Shown: piece after piece, positions 31,273 to 39,913 of the stretch
Position numbering within the stretch: the stretch's first letter is position 1
Layout: each line of letters begins with the position of its first letter
Assembly (NCBI GenBank): GCA_028279185.1
Contig: JANQSS010000092.1
Span: forward strand, 1-42,179
Origin: Saprospiraceae bacterium
GTDB taxonomy: Bacteria; Bacteroidota; Bacteroidia; Chitinophagales; Saprospiraceae
Reading direction: 5' to 3'
DNA: 42,179 nt
The notes under the pieces: generated by a model
Seen by the model: the letters and a program-made list of their open reading frames with translations, nothing else
Told to the model about the DNA's origin: nothing
Databases searched by the model: none
Position numbers and translations under genes: made by a program

Positions 31273-31518
31273 TTAATCTCCAAATTTATAGTTATTATCT
31301 GCATCTACATGCATAGAGTCTGGTTTACCGTCTGCAAGCCATTGTAATAAAACTTTACACATAATATGATTTAAATGAAATACTTCAGCCATTTTTGCAT
31401 TACCAGTAAAAAGAAACTCTTGTTCGGCTTCTTGCATAGACTCATACCAGCGTTTTAAATCGAGAGGAGTAACTACTTGATCAGATTCCCATACTGTACG
31501 GCCTGGTATCTTTGCCAT
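31273..31518 (-). CDS. hypothetical protein, 81 aa
   Basis: Starts MAKIPGRTVW at ATG 31518, coupled by TAATG to the upstream stop. Helical, with a conserved-looking WESDQVVTPLDLKRWY segment. Not recognised. Confidence 0.65.
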   Translation of the reverse strand: MAKIPGRTVWESDQVVTPLDLKRWYESMQEAEQEFLFTGNAKMAEVFHLNHIMCKVLLQWLADGKPDSMHVDADNNYKFGD

Positions 31519-31802
31519 TATTTTTCTTTCTCCCATTGGGCGAGGGCTTCTAATAATTTAACAATGTCTTTATGCTTTATTGACATAACGCCATGAATTG
31601 CTTGAATATTTTGATTCATGTTTTTAATAGAATCTTCTAGCACTTTTGCTTTTTCTATTGCTTCAAGATAACCTTCAGCTTCATGTACTAAAGGTGTAAG
31701 AATCGGATCTATTATTTTATCTGCAAGAATACACCGCGCCGCTTCTTCTGTCATAATGTACTCACTATCCAAATAAGAGTCATACTCAGCATACCTACCC
31801 AA
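31518..31802 (-). CDS. coiled-coil protein, 94 aa
   Basis: Possible TTG start at 31802; ATG at codon 17 (MTEEAARCIL) is an alternative with poor ribosome site. Helix-rich with a coiled coil over residues 45-90. Not recognised. Confidence 0.55.
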   Translation of the reverse strand: MGRYAEYDSYLDSEYIMTEEAARCILADKIIDPILTPLVHEAEGYLEAIEKAKVLEDSIKNMNQNIQAIHGVMSIKHKDIVKLLEALAQWEKEK

Positions 31803-31820
31803 AACCCTACCACTAGGTTC

Positions 31821-32054
31821 TCAAATGTTTTTTTGTCCATAAGATATATATGCCTCCCTAACTTCTAAGAGTGCTTCATAAGCTGCTACATCTTCTTTCA
31901 AACCTCTCACCGATTTACTAATATCAGCTGTCTTAATCTTAAGTAATCTCTGCTGTATCATCCGTTCAATAACAATAATGAAACTTTTATCCGCACTACT
32001 CTCAGGTGCATGGAGTATAACGTTATCGCCCGGTAAATTTTTTGGATAATTCAT
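31821..32054 (-). CDS. hypothetical helical protein, 77 aa
   Basis: Starts MNYPKNLPGD behind GGGAGG; the longer frame to 32096 lies within the exonuclease gene. Helical from residue 20. Not recognised. Confidence 0.65.
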   Translation of the reverse strand: MNYPKNLPGDNVILHAPESSADKSFIIVIERMIQQRLLKIKTADISKSVRGLKEDVAAYEALLEVREAYISYGQKNI

Positions 32055-32794
32055 TTTACTTTCCTCCCAGGTTGCCAAGATCCACATGCAGGACATGTAT
32101 GTTGTCTATATTTAAACTTCTTTGCTTTACGTGGTTCGCCTTCTCTCATTTTACCTTCATACCCACATGTTCCACATTCATACTCTTCATCTGTCATATC
32201 GTATACTTTCGGGAAATAATTAGGAGCCCAAGATCTAAATATATAATATAATTCTTCCATACCTAATACATCATCAATATTATAAGCTTTCATTTCCCTC
32301 CAAGCGTTCTTATTTCCTTTTCGTATTTCCATCCATAGTCTACGGCCAGCAAATTTCTCATGCAATAATTTTCTATGTTTTACTTTAAGTTTATGTGTTA
32401 AATAAGCTTGACTATGGGAAGTAAAATCCGCCACTCTTCTAGTTAATGTTAATAAATCATAATGTTTATAAGGAGAAGGAGGAGTAAAGCCGTAATAAAT
32501 TAAACGAGCATTAATTCGTTTGGCATCAAATATTGTACCGTTTTGAGTGATGATGATATCTGCTTCATCAAGTAATTTCCATAATTTCTTTAATATAAAT
32601 TTTTCGGTTTTCTCTGTACGAGCTTCATCATAAATAATCTTTTTATTCCCTAACCATTTAGCTGTATAGCAAAGAAGTCGCCAATCATCAACAATTTGTT
32701 CAGATCTAACTACTTGTTTACCTAATCGGAAAACTGATACTAACATATCTGATGTTTCAATATCAAGAGATAATACTTTATTTTGTTTTACCAC
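32051..32794 (-). CDS. DEDD 3'-5' exonuclease with C-terminal zinc ribbon
   Basis: 247 aa, GTG start behind GAGGAG. RNase H-like exonuclease motifs: LDIETSD (Exo I, residues 9-15), ITQNGTIFDAKRIN (Exo II, about 81-94) and YNIDDVLGMEELY (Exo III, about 171-183). C-terminal CGTCGYEG...CPACGS zinc ribbon may bind DNA. It is separate from the proofreading domain inside PolA, so probably serves recombination, RNA/DNA trimming or repair. Confidence 0.85.
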   Translation of the reverse strand: MVKQNKVLSLDIETSDMLVSVFRLGKQVVRSEQIVDDWRLLCYTAKWLGNKKIIYDEARTEKTEKFILKKLWKLLDEADIIITQNGTIFDAKRINARLIYYGFTPPSPYKHYDLLTLTRRVADFTSHSQAYLTHKLKVKHRKLLHEKFAGRRLWMEIRKGNKNAWREMKAYNIDDVLGMEELYYIFRSWAPNYFPKVYDMTDEEYECGTCGYEGKMREGEPRKAKKFKYRQHTCPACGSWQPGRKVK

Positions 32795-33092
32795 TCTTTC
32801 TCCTCTTTCTAGCTAAATTAGCCTTATGACGATTACATAATTTACACAGAGGCTGTGTTTTTCCGCGTAACATTCTTTTTAATTTTATACCAAACTCTTC
32901 TTCAGTTCTCGGTCTCGCTCCAATTCCTTTAATATGATCCATTTGTTGGGCCGACTGACTACATTTTATACAAATAGAATCTTTAGGTAATTTCATATTA
33001 GGACAATATTGCATTGATCTACGTCGCGCATCTTGCCATAACTTCATAATCGCTCTATCGACTCCAGTAATTCTCTTCTTTCGTCTGGCCAC
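32778..33092 (-). CDS. HNH endonuclease-like protein
   Basis: 104 aa; GTG overlaps the previous stop (TAGTG). CIKC...QMDHIKG...PLCKLCNRHKAN carries the HNH core (DH, then N/H) and zinc-binding Cys pairs. Basic N and C termini. Could be a freestanding homing or nicking nuclease; position between polymerase and exonuclease genes fits either. Overlaps the exonuclease gene by 17 bp. Confidence 0.75.
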   Translation of the reverse strand: MARRKKRITGVDRAIMKLWQDARRRSMQYCPNMKLPKDSICIKCSQSAQQMDHIKGIGARPRTEEEFGIKLKRMLRGKTQPLCKLCNRHKANLARKRRKSGKTK

Positions 33093-33226
33093 TATGGAGT
33101 AGAATCCTCATATTCAACTTCTTCTTCCCCACATTTCTTACATCGCATAACTTCCATACCATTTTCATTACGATTATGCTCGCTTTCATGGTCTTGTGGA
33201 GGATTACAATTCTTTTCTTTATCCAT
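33092..33226 (-). CDS. 44-aa acidic protein with CxxC
   Basis: Starts MDKEKNCNPP; very acidic and polar, with MRCKKCGEEE near the C terminus. Weak ribosome site. Its TAG overlaps the HNH GTG, so it may mainly couple translation. Confidence 0.5.
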   Translation of the reverse strand: MDKEKNCNPPQDHESEHNRNENGMEVMRCKKCGEEEVEYEDSTP

Positions 33227-33243
33227 ACGTATAGTTTACCCCG

Positions 33244-35070
33244 TCACTTACATTTTCGCCAGTTTGGACCAGATTTCACTTCGGCTTTTAATTGAAGATT
33301 CAACATCCATTCAGGGGAAGTTTCCATAATGCGCTGAAGCTCAGCGACTTTCGAAGATGTTTGATCTTGTGGAGAAATCAAATGTACCTCATCATGGACA
33401 AGTCCTGTACAATCAGTACCGAATTTAGCGGCAGCTTGCTTACATAATACACCTGCCAAAGACTGACAAATATTCTCAAGAAGCTTTGCCCCATAGAGTT
33501 TGCGGAACTCTTGTTTCCCACGTATATATCCATTATATATCCACTCTTTATCTTCTTGATGAAGATCTGGATATTGAAGTTTTAAACCATCAGGCAATAT
33601 AATAGCTTCATGTTCAAATGAGAGCGGTGTGTTTAATACCCTACCTGAATTGTGACCTGTCATGTACGGAATAAATTGTTGCAAGAATGTCCATAGTTGA
33701 GGTACTCCACGATACCGAGATCGATATAGATACACGGCTTTCTTTGCAGCAGACTCTTCCAAAGGTTTACCGAGCTCTAGGGTTGCTACATGTTGAAATT
33801 TCTTCCACCCCATACCATAACCCAATCCCAAGATACAAGCCTTACCGAACTTTCTCTCAAGTATATCTCTTCCCTTAATAATCTCTCGGCCATAGAACTC
33901 TGTGGCGAAATTACAATATGGGTCTTCTTTTAGATCTTCAATAAGTTGCTCGTCTTTCGCAAGATAGGCCACAAACCTACACTCAATTTTATCCAAGTCT
34001 CCCGCTATAAAGTCATATCCTTTCGGCGGTATTACCGCTTCGCGAAGAGGACTATCCTGCACAAAATTCTGTGGGTTCCCACCAGCTCCATTACCACCTG
34101 AGTAACGATGAGTATTCATAGCGCCTGAATACTCAATATCGAATGGCCATTTACCAGTAGCTCCAATAGCGGCTAGCTTAGCACTTCGAGTCTCCATAAT
34201 GTTTGACTTGGCGATAACACGGGCCTCACAGAGTGTTCTAAGGCGCGGATTAGCACTCTTTAAAAGACTTTGAAAAGCTTCATCTCCTACTGCTAGAGCC
34301 GGAATCTCCTCGCCAGTTCTAGGGGACTTCTTTGTGGGAACTGAAAACCCTGCAGTCTGAAGAACTTCAGCGAATTGTGGATTCGATCTAAACTTAGCCG
34401 GATTCATATCAAGTTGTTTAAATGTTTCGTCTTTCTGTTTTACTTCTTTCTCATGAGTCTTTTTAAGTAGGTCAACATCTAAATAAAGACGTGGTTTTAC
34501 AAAGGTACGAATTGACCAATCCAAAAATTCATATTGATTTTCAGGAAACTCTTTTGCTAGCTTCTCATAAATAGATCGACATAACTCAACATCATGTAAA
34601 CAATATTCTGATAGTTCTTTCTCTTGTTCATCTGTAAGATCTTTTATACCATCTGTCTTCATTTCTCCTTTTGGTTGCAGTCCATAATGAAGTGCTAAAT
34701 TAGCAAGAGAATGATTCTTAATACGGCGACCATGCACAGCACGACTCATACCCTTGGTATCAACCCATAAAGCTGGATCGATACCATAAATCTCACTCGC
34801 AATAAATCCATCAAACTTTACATTATGCGCAATTACTACTGCACTAGACCAATCAATTTCTTCTTTCCACTTATCTATATCCTTATACGATAACCACTGC
34901 GTTGGCAAATCATCTATAGCGACTCCTAATCCATGTACTTTAAACCTAGAATCTCTCACATATTCTACCATTGACAGATTACTCTTCTTAGTTTTCTTCA
35001 AAGTATATCCATCTTTAGTATTGAAATATGTTTCAAAGTCAATGTATATTTTCTGTAATGTATCGATCAT
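33244..35070 (-). CDS. polA: DNA polymerase I family (family A) with proofreading domain
   Basis: 608 aa from ATG 35070 (AAAGGA upstream, better than 35094). Proofreading exonuclease: DFE (11-13), AHNVKFD (about 81-87), YCLHDVE (about 156-162). Polymerase: motif A GDLDKIECR (about 357-365), motif B R406-K410-L414-Y418 in the O-helix, motif C HDEVH near 570. The position equivalent to E. coli Phe762 is Leu. Also motif A has Asp-Leu-Asp where most have Asp-Tyr-Ser. No 5' nuclease domain. Replicates the phage genome with the primase/helicase encoded upstream in the same operon. Confidence 0.93.
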   Translation of the reverse strand: MIDTLQKIYIDFETYFNTKDGYTLKKTKKSNLSMVEYVRDSRFKVHGLGVAIDDLPTQWLSYKDIDKWKEEIDWSSAVVIAHNVKFDGFIASEIYGIDPALWVDTKGMSRAVHGRRIKNHSLANLALHYGLQPKGEMKTDGIKDLTDEQEKELSEYCLHDVELCRSIYEKLAKEFPENQYEFLDWSIRTFVKPRLYLDVDLLKKTHEKEVKQKDETFKQLDMNPAKFRSNPQFAEVLQTAGFSVPTKKSPRTGEEIPALAVGDEAFQSLLKSANPRLRTLCEARVIAKSNIMETRSAKLAAIGATGKWPFDIEYSGAMNTHRYSGGNGAGGNPQNFVQDSPLREAVIPPKGYDFIAGDLDKIECRFVAYLAKDEQLIEDLKEDPYCNFATEFYGREIIKGRDILERKFGKACILGLGYGMGWKKFQHVATLELGKPLEESAAKKAVYLYRSRYRGVPQLWTFLQQFIPYMTGHNSGRVLNTPLSFEHEAIILPDGLKLQYPDLHQEDKEWIYNGYIRGKQEFRKLYGAKLLENICQSLAGVLCKQAAAKFGTDCTGLVHDEVHLISPQDQTSSKVAELQRIMETSPEWMLNLQLKAEVKSGPNWRKCK

Positions 35071-35374
35071 CGAAATCCTTTTTTGTAACTTCATACTCTA
35101 ACAAGAACATAAGATTGCAGAATGCATGAGCTAAATGAGAAAGCCCTGTTTCTTCGTCTTTGTCTTGTCCTCGTACCCATAAAAATATATGGCGCAAAGT
35201 AGCTCCTATAACCCGACTCCAAGCAATACCGTTACGCCAATTATTTGCATCATATTTTGTCGCGCCGAACGTTAAAACCTTTCCTAATTCAAAAATTGCA
35301 ATACTAGAAATCAAATCTAATCTTACTTTCCCTTCATCTTTTTTTGTTCCAGACTTTAATGTCTGTCCATCCAT
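35039..35374 (-). CDS. dATP/dGTP pyrophosphohydrolase-like (MazG-type) protein
   Basis: 111 aa; ATG 35374 has an ideal AAGGAGG. The segment GATKYDANNWRNGIAWSRVIG...LSHLAHAFCNLMFLLEY is the N-terminal pattern of phage dATP/dGTP diphosphohydrolases (DUF5664 type), all-alpha NTP pyrophosphatases. It adjusts nucleotide pools. A relative (MazZ) belongs to the 2-aminoadenine pathway, but no purZ is present here. Overlaps polA by 32 bp. Confidence 0.8.
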   Translation of the reverse strand: MDGQTLKSGTKKDEGKVRLDLISSIAIFELGKVLTFGATKYDANNWRNGIAWSRVIGATLRHIFLWVRGQDKDEETGLSHLAHAFCNLMFLLEYEVTKKDFDDRYITENIH

Positions 35375-35384
35375 ACAAACCTCC

Positions 35385-35630
35385 TTAGTATACATCACTG
35401 TTCTCCTGAATTTTTTTATCTTCATACGGTGCAATTTTACGCCTATATAATTCTAACTTAGCTCCCTCTAAAGCTCCTATAATATCATTATATGTCTGAT
35501 ATGATTCTCCGACTTTATCTAAATACCGCTTAATCAACTCAGTGAATACAAAGTTTAATTCACCCGGTGTAGATGGTGAAACAGCTCCATGTCGTAACGC
35601 CATACGAATATCTTTAGTAATATAAGGCAT
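35385..35630 (-). CDS. DUF6899-like conserved phage protein
   Basis: 81 aa behind GGGGGG. Pattern MPYITKDIR...PGELNFVFTELIKRYL...YNDIIGALEGAKLELYRRKIAPYEDKK matches a small conserved phage family (recalled as DUF6899) of unknown function, often found near nucleotide-metabolism genes, as here. Confidence 0.75.
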   Translation of the reverse strand: MPYITKDIRMALRHGAVSPSTPGELNFVFTELIKRYLDKVGESYQTYNDIIGALEGAKLELYRRKIAPYEDKKIQENSDVY

Positions 35631-35679
35631 ATTTTCCCCCCAAATCGCTATAGCAGCCTCAGAAAATCTCTATTGGCCC

Positions 35680-35829
35680 TTATGATTGAATTATTTGAGC
35701 TAAATGAACCGAAAGCTTATCATTTTTCTCATGGATCATTTTCTTTATACTTTCAAACTCTTTAATAGCTTCATCTCGACCTTGAACAGTTTTAACAATA
35801 GTACCTTGCACAATAATTAAAAACTTCAT
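35680..35829 (-). CDS. 49-aa hypothetical protein
   Basis: Starts MKFLIIVQGT with GGAGG upstream. Beta strand then a charged helix. ATGA-type overlap with the DUF4406 gene. Not recognised. Confidence 0.65.
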   Translation of the reverse strand: MKFLIIVQGTIVKTVQGRDEAIKEFESIKKMIHEKNDKLSVHLAQIIQS

Positions 35830-36179
35830 ACAACCTCCAATTTAACTTTCTTTAAGGCAGAGTCTAGAGTGCTTACTTTCATCCCCACCTGTTTCCCAAC
35901 ATGAACCTCAAGAGATGCTCCTTTAGATTTCTTCCATCCAGGTAATACCACAATACGATCACATAAAAGAAGCATGACAATCAAATCTCGAGTCAAACAT
36001 AGCTCCCATTTAATATCTGAGAAGTCAGCAGGACTCACTACTTTATGTCCTAAATGGGACAATTGACGTTTCGCACGATTAAATGCAGGTCTATTATGGT
36101 CAATCATTCCTGTCATTGGTCCACTAATATAAATATGCTCACGGGGTATTTTCGCTAATATCCACTCTAGAATCTTCAT
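35826..36179 (-). CDS. DUF4406 protein (nucleoside deoxyribosyltransferase-like)
   Basis: 117 aa behind CAGGAGG. IYISGPMTG near residue 16, NRPAFNRA, CDRIVVLPGWKKSKGASLEV: the DUF4406 signature, a fold related to nucleoside 2-deoxyribosyltransferases. Likely acts on nucleotides or a sugar-nucleotide. Clustered with the pyrophosphohydrolase. Confidence 0.8.
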   Translation of the reverse strand: MKILEWILAKIPREHIYISGPMTGMIDHNRPAFNRAKRQLSHLGHKVVSPADFSDIKWELCLTRDLIVMLLLCDRIVVLPGWKKSKGASLEVHVGKQVGMKVSTLDSALKKVKLEVV

Positions 36180-36402
36180 TATATCCTCCTGTATGCACTT
36201 TTAACTTCGCTGAGTCTTGTGCCGTTACAGTTTTATACTTCGATTTACCTTCTAGATGAGAAATAATCTCATCAAACATTCTGATTCGTTCGTCACATGT
36301 AGCAAAAGTATGATAAGCCTTTTCTTTAGGATCCTCTTTGTCTCTATAAAATTTTACTAAATAATCATTCTCAAATGCATGAATTTCAATAAGTTTTTTC
36401 AT
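36139..36402 (-). CDS. hypothetical protein, 87 aa
   Basis: Starts MKKLIEIHAF, coupled by ATGA to the primase/helicase stop. Beta-alpha pattern, then a polar tail read in the 5' end of the DUF4406 gene (41-bp overlap). Not recognised. Confidence 0.6.
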   Translation of the reverse strand: MKKLIEIHAFENDYLVKFYRDKEDPKEKAYHTFATCDERIRMFDEIISHLEGKSKYKTVTAQDSAKLKVHTGGYNEDSRVDISENTP

Positions 36403-37901
36403 TCTGCTTCCACCTTAATTTTAGTTTTCTTTTCGTCTAAATCTCTTACAGATATATAAAATGGTGCTTCTTTTGGTCCGGTAGTAGATTTTGTATGGTA
36501 AATAAAAGATGAGTTAATATCTTTACGGCGAACAGTGAATACAAACTCTGCAGCAGCTGGGATCGCCACATTACCGGCCATTTGAGCAATACTAGGCTCC
36601 TCATCCTCATTCTCGGCTGTTCTAAAAGCATTTTTATTCTCATGATGAATCATAATAAATGTACACCCAAACTCATTACGGAGCTCTTTAATTCGTTCTA
36701 AAACAATTTGTACGTCTTTTCGATTATTCTCCTCTGCCGTGTGAAACGTGGCAAAACTATCAACCAATACAATATCGGGTCTAATTTCGGCCAATTGCTT
36801 TCTAAATGCATCAAAAGAGTGTTGGAGATTTATACGTGTGGTAGTACCACATTGAATAAATAACTGATTACCTAAATCTTGTGCAGTTAACCCTTTAGCA
36901 GCAATAAGTGCTTTAAATCGTCTTTGTGTTTCCCCTTTAAATCTTTCCTGGTCAATAAACAATACTCTCGCATTGGATACAGAGAACCGTCCTAGCCAGT
37001 CTCCACCACCTCTAGCACACTCTAAAGCGAGATCCATAAGAAACCAAGTTTTCATTGTTTCTGGGAGTCCTGCTACGAATCCTAAAGATCGGCGAGGCAC
37101 TAGTCCTTCACATATCCACTCTACAGTCTCTTCTTGGTCTAGAAATGTGCTAACATTTTGGGCAAGTGAAAATAACGGGGATTCAATAGGGCCGTTTGTA
37201 TACTTAAAGATACTGTCTAAACGTGCTTCAAAAGCATCTCTATCTCCTCCAATCTTCTCCAAATAAGGCCATACTAAAGCTTCCATATCATTACGAGAAC
37301 ATCGAGCTCTATGGAGTTTCCCTAAGATCGCCAGGGTTGTATTATGAATATTACCTTCTTGGAGCTCATTTAAAGCCTGTGAGAGCCAATTTTGGGCTTT
37401 ATGGGCCTTCTCTTTAACTTCAAAGAACTCTTTTAACCGGTCTGTACAGTTTATTATACTTTTGGGAAATTGAGTAATTCTATGGCCGGTCATTGTAAAA
37501 TAGCGAAATCCGTTATAGATCTCCAATCCTGATTTCTTAAGGGCTCGAGGTATGTTACCTTTACAAATAATATGGATACCTTTACCACTGGGAGAGTATT
37601 CTGTATAAGATTGTAATTTAGAAGGAATAGTTAAATCCAGACTCTTATCGATATCTATACCAACATAGGGAGGTTTAAACATGAATCCCACACCGTCGAA
37701 TTGTGGAGAACGTGCCGCCTTCAAAGCCATATTAAAATCACTCCAAGTAGACTCATCATTAGACTTAGCTGGTTGAGAGTTTTTAGCGTTATAGGGAACT
37801 TTATTTTTGTGTATGACCCATTGATTAAGTTGTTTAAGTTCAGCCGGCACATTATTTCTTATTCGGTTTAAAAGAATCATTTTATCTTCCTCGGAAATCA
37901 C
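36399..37901 (-). CDS. primase-polymerase / RepA-like helicase fusion
   Basis: 500 aa. N-terminal archaeo-eukaryotic primase-like domain: GIDID (Asp83, Asp85), SPSGKGIHI (His110) and FRYFTMTGH (132-140). C-terminal RecA-fold helicase: unusual Walker A GLPETMKTW (278-286), VLFIDQE, Walker B DIVLVDSF (376-383), MIHHE sensor. One polypeptide would prime and unwind for PolA. GTG 37901 has GGAG; ATG 37880 with GAGG is an equally good start. Confidence 0.85.
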   Translation of the reverse strand: MISEEDKMILLNRIRNNVPAELKQLNQWVIHKNKVPYNAKNSQPAKSNDESTWSDFNMALKAARSPQFDGVGFMFKPPYVGIDIDKSLDLTIPSKLQSYTEYSPSGKGIHIICKGNIPRALKKSGLEIYNGFRYFTMTGHRITQFPKSIINCTDRLKEFFEVKEKAHKAQNWLSQALNELQEGNIHNTTLAILGKLHRARCSRNDMEALVWPYLEKIGGDRDAFEARLDSIFKYTNGPIESPLFSLAQNVSTFLDQEETVEWICEGLVPRRSLGFVAGLPETMKTWFLMDLALECARGGGDWLGRFSVSNARVLFIDQERFKGETQRRFKALIAAKGLTAQDLGNQLFIQCGTTTRINLQHSFDAFRKQLAEIRPDIVLVDSFATFHTAEENNRKDVQIVLERIKELRNEFGCTFIMIHHENKNAFRTAENEDEEPSIAQMAGNVAIPAAAEFVFTVRRKDINSSFIYHTKSTTGPKEAPFYISVRDLDEKKTKIKVEAE

Positions 37902-38523
37902 AATATATTCTCCGCAATGTTAAAAATTTTGACCTGGCAGATCGAATATTAGTAAAAGTTTCTGTATGCAAAATTGGTTCTTTATCTTTCGTAATTCGTA
38001 CAAATATAGCCTTTGTTATATCAACTCCATACTTTTCTTTATAGAGAAGTACATATCCGGCAGCTTGATATCGATACTTCGTTAATCGTGCTCTAAGTGC
38101 TGCTTTATCCTTTGGGGTGCTATCAGTTTTCCAATCCACTATTGCAAGAGTCTTGCCACCATTAAACGTACATATTACATCAGCTGTCCCGTTAAACTTA
38201 TACTTCTTACTATGCATACGTTCTTCAATACAAATAGGCTTTATCTTTTGTTCATTACACCACTCAGTGAGCTTAGAGAGCATTAATATCTGCTGGTTAT
38301 TAAGACCCTCTGAAGCTTCACTGAATGGCTTACCTTTCAAGAATCTTTCGATTCCTTTGTGTATCTTATGGCCGATAGTTTTTGACTCTTTTGTTACTTC
38401 TTCACATTCATCAAAGCCTTTAGATTTAATCCACCAATACATCCAATCTTTTTCTAATATATCTAAGATTTCTGTGACTGATGGATCCCTATTTTCATAA
38501 CGAGACTTTGATTTTTTAGGCAT
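37882..38523 (-). CDS. PD-(D/E)XK exonuclease (Cas4/RecB-like)
   Basis: 213 aa. Core motifs GHKIHKGIERF (about 51-61), FNGTADV (about 109-115), AIVDWKTDS (about 126-134) and YQAAGYVLLY (about 151-160). Lacks the Cys of Cas4 iron-sulphur cluster members. Probably a recombination or end-processing exonuclease working with the next gene product. Confidence 0.83.
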   Translation of the reverse strand: MPKKSKSRYENRDPSVTEILDILEKDWMYWWIKSKGFDECEEVTKESKTIGHKIHKGIERFLKGKPFSEASEGLNNQQILMLSKLTEWCNEQKIKPICIEERMHSKKYKFNGTADVICTFNGGKTLAIVDWKTDSTPKDKAALRARLTKYRYQAAGYVLLYKEKYGVDITKAIFVRITKDKEPILHTETFTNIRSARSKFLTLRRIYCDFRGR

Positions 38524-38993
38524 TATTTATCTGCAGCTTCCATTTGATTACGTTGTTTAGTTAGAAAATCCCGTACTTTAGGATAAAGTTCAATAAACTG
38601 TTCAAATGTAAATCCATTTGCAACAATAAGTGCTGATGCCACTTCCGCAATATCATGTCCTAATCCACCGAGACGTTGACCTTTTGAATTATCAACATAA
38701 CGATGAGAACGAGCAGAACTTGTTGAACTAATATTACCACCATCACCCAAACCGATAAACTCAACAATATTGCCTTTCTCGCCATTTTCTCGTACTAATT
38801 GCTTCACAATATTCACTTGTCCAACTTTGAATTGTGACATATCAACACCCGTTGCAACATTTACCCAAGTGTCTTTACCATTAATCTTCCCTAAAAATAA
38901 CCCACCTGCAGTTTTAAACTTCTCATTACTTTTAGGATTCACCCCTTCTACTTTCAATCTCACTTCTACTGTTTTTAATGTCGGCACTGTCAT
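38523..38993 (-). CDS. replication-operon hypothetical protein, 156 aa
   Basis: Starts MTVPTLKTVE behind GGAGG. N-terminal beta strands with a Gly-rich loop (IGLGDGGNISSTSS), C-terminal helical tail. Position between the exonuclease and the regulator gene would suit a single-strand-binding or annealing partner, but no diagnostic motif is visible. Confidence 0.65.
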   Translation of the reverse strand: MTVPTLKTVEVRLKVEGVNPKSNEKFKTAGGLFLGKINGKDTWVNVATGVDMSQFKVGQVNIVKQLVRENGEKGNIVEFIGLGDGGNISSTSSARSHRYVDNSKGQRLGGLGHDIAEVASALIVANGFTFEQFIELYPKVRDFLTKQRNQMEAADK

Positions 38994-39370
38994 ATATCCT
39001 CCTTAAACTCTGGAATTAATTTTTTAAGTTTCTTTCTTGCTCTTTTTAAATATTGCTGCACTGTTCCTTTAGCTAAATGAAAAATGTCTGCAATTTGTTG
39101 TTGAGTATAACCCTGTATATATAAAAGTATAACCTCACACTCCCTTTTTGTCAAACCCGGGAAATCATTATCGATTACACTCTTTGCTACAAAAAGCTGC
39201 ATTTTTTTAGTATCATCGATTCCTTTTCGATATTCTAAATAATCTGCGCTAATCAATGCGGCCGGTTCATTCACCCACTTTTTTCCATGTTTAACATATA
39301 AAATATTTTCTGAATCTACCTCTTCTAAATTTATTTGCTTTTGTGTGATTCTTCGAATCTTACCTTCCAT
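38990..39370 (-). CDS. sigma-region-4/LuxR-like transcription regulator
   Basis: 126 aa; AAAGG seven bases before ATG 39370. C-terminal LTKRECEVILLYIQGYTQQQ followed by IADIFHLAKGTVQQYLKRARKKL (about residues 72-115) is a sigma70 region 4-type helix-turn-helix. N-terminal domain not recognised. As the only evident DNA-binding regulator, it is the prime candidate for switching on the late arm, which has no phage RNA polymerase. Confidence 0.8.
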   Translation of the reverse strand: MEGKIRRITQKQINLEEVDSENILYVKHGKKWVNEPAALISADYLEYRKGIDDTKKMQLFVAKSVIDNDFPGLTKRECEVILLYIQGYTQQQIADIFHLAKGTVQQYLKRARKKLKKLIPEFKEDI

Positions 39371-39744
39371 GTTTTAACCTTTTTCTTTCCAAATTTCTTC
39401 CAATAGTATGCCTCTTCTTTTTGAGTCCATACAAATACATCAATTGACCTCATAATAGGTATACGCCTAACACATTCTCCAGCTTCCCATCCGGCGCATT
39501 TAGTTTTACCCATTACATCATTAACAATCTTTACACCGATACCTTCAATGTAAAGTGTATCTCCAAAATTTAATGGGCCACCCCATCTTTTATGGAGATC
39601 CCGACTTACTGCCACTCCATCCATATGGACAAATTTTCCATTAGCTGGTTCACAAGGCAAATTATCAGTTTGTACTTCTAGCGGCTGATAGGCAGTGATA
39701 TTCATTCCACCAATTAAAATCCATGTTACAATCAATTTAGTCAT
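39331..39744 (-). CDS. 3D-domain protein, peptidoglycan lyase candidate
   Basis: 137 aa. Signal peptide-like start (MTKLIVTWILIGG) then a 3D double-psi barrel pattern: ITAYQP, VAVSRDLHKRWGGPLNFGDTLYIEG, IVNDVMG and MRSIDVFV with the three Asp. Such domains, as in MltA-type lytic transglycosylases, cleave glycan strands. May contribute to lysis. Overlaps the regulator gene by 40 bp. Confidence 0.78.
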   Translation of the reverse strand: MTKLIVTWILIGGMNITAYQPLEVQTDNLPCEPANGKFVHMDGVAVSRDLHKRWGGPLNFGDTLYIEGIGVKIVNDVMGKTKCAGWEAGECVRRIPIMRSIDVFVWTQKEEAYYWKKFGKKKVKTWKVRFEESHKSK

Positions 39745-39913
39745 TTTTTTCCTTCTTGATCCATTCTAATAATCCGTTTTCCACTATAAATATTTGCTCT
39801 ACAAGATCCGGATTATTCATATGATAATTTATAGTCTCGTCTCTATTTACATATACAATGATAAACCCTTTTGGAAACATTTTGGCTAAATTCTCTTGAT
39901 AATCTTCTCTCAT
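39737..39913 (-). CDS. 58-aa hypothetical protein
   Basis: Starts MREDYQENLA behind AAAGGA; 8-bp overlap with the 3D-domain gene. Alpha-beta pattern with FIIVYVNRDETINYH. Not recognised. Confidence 0.65.
   Translation of the reverse strand: MREDYQENLAKMFPKGFIIVYVNRDETINYHMNNPDLVEQIFIVENGLLEWIKKEKND

Noticed and set aside
35039-35374. 2-aminoadenine (Z-DNA) genome pathway
   Set aside because: A MazZ-related type of enzyme is present but no PurZ or DatZ homologue was recognised.
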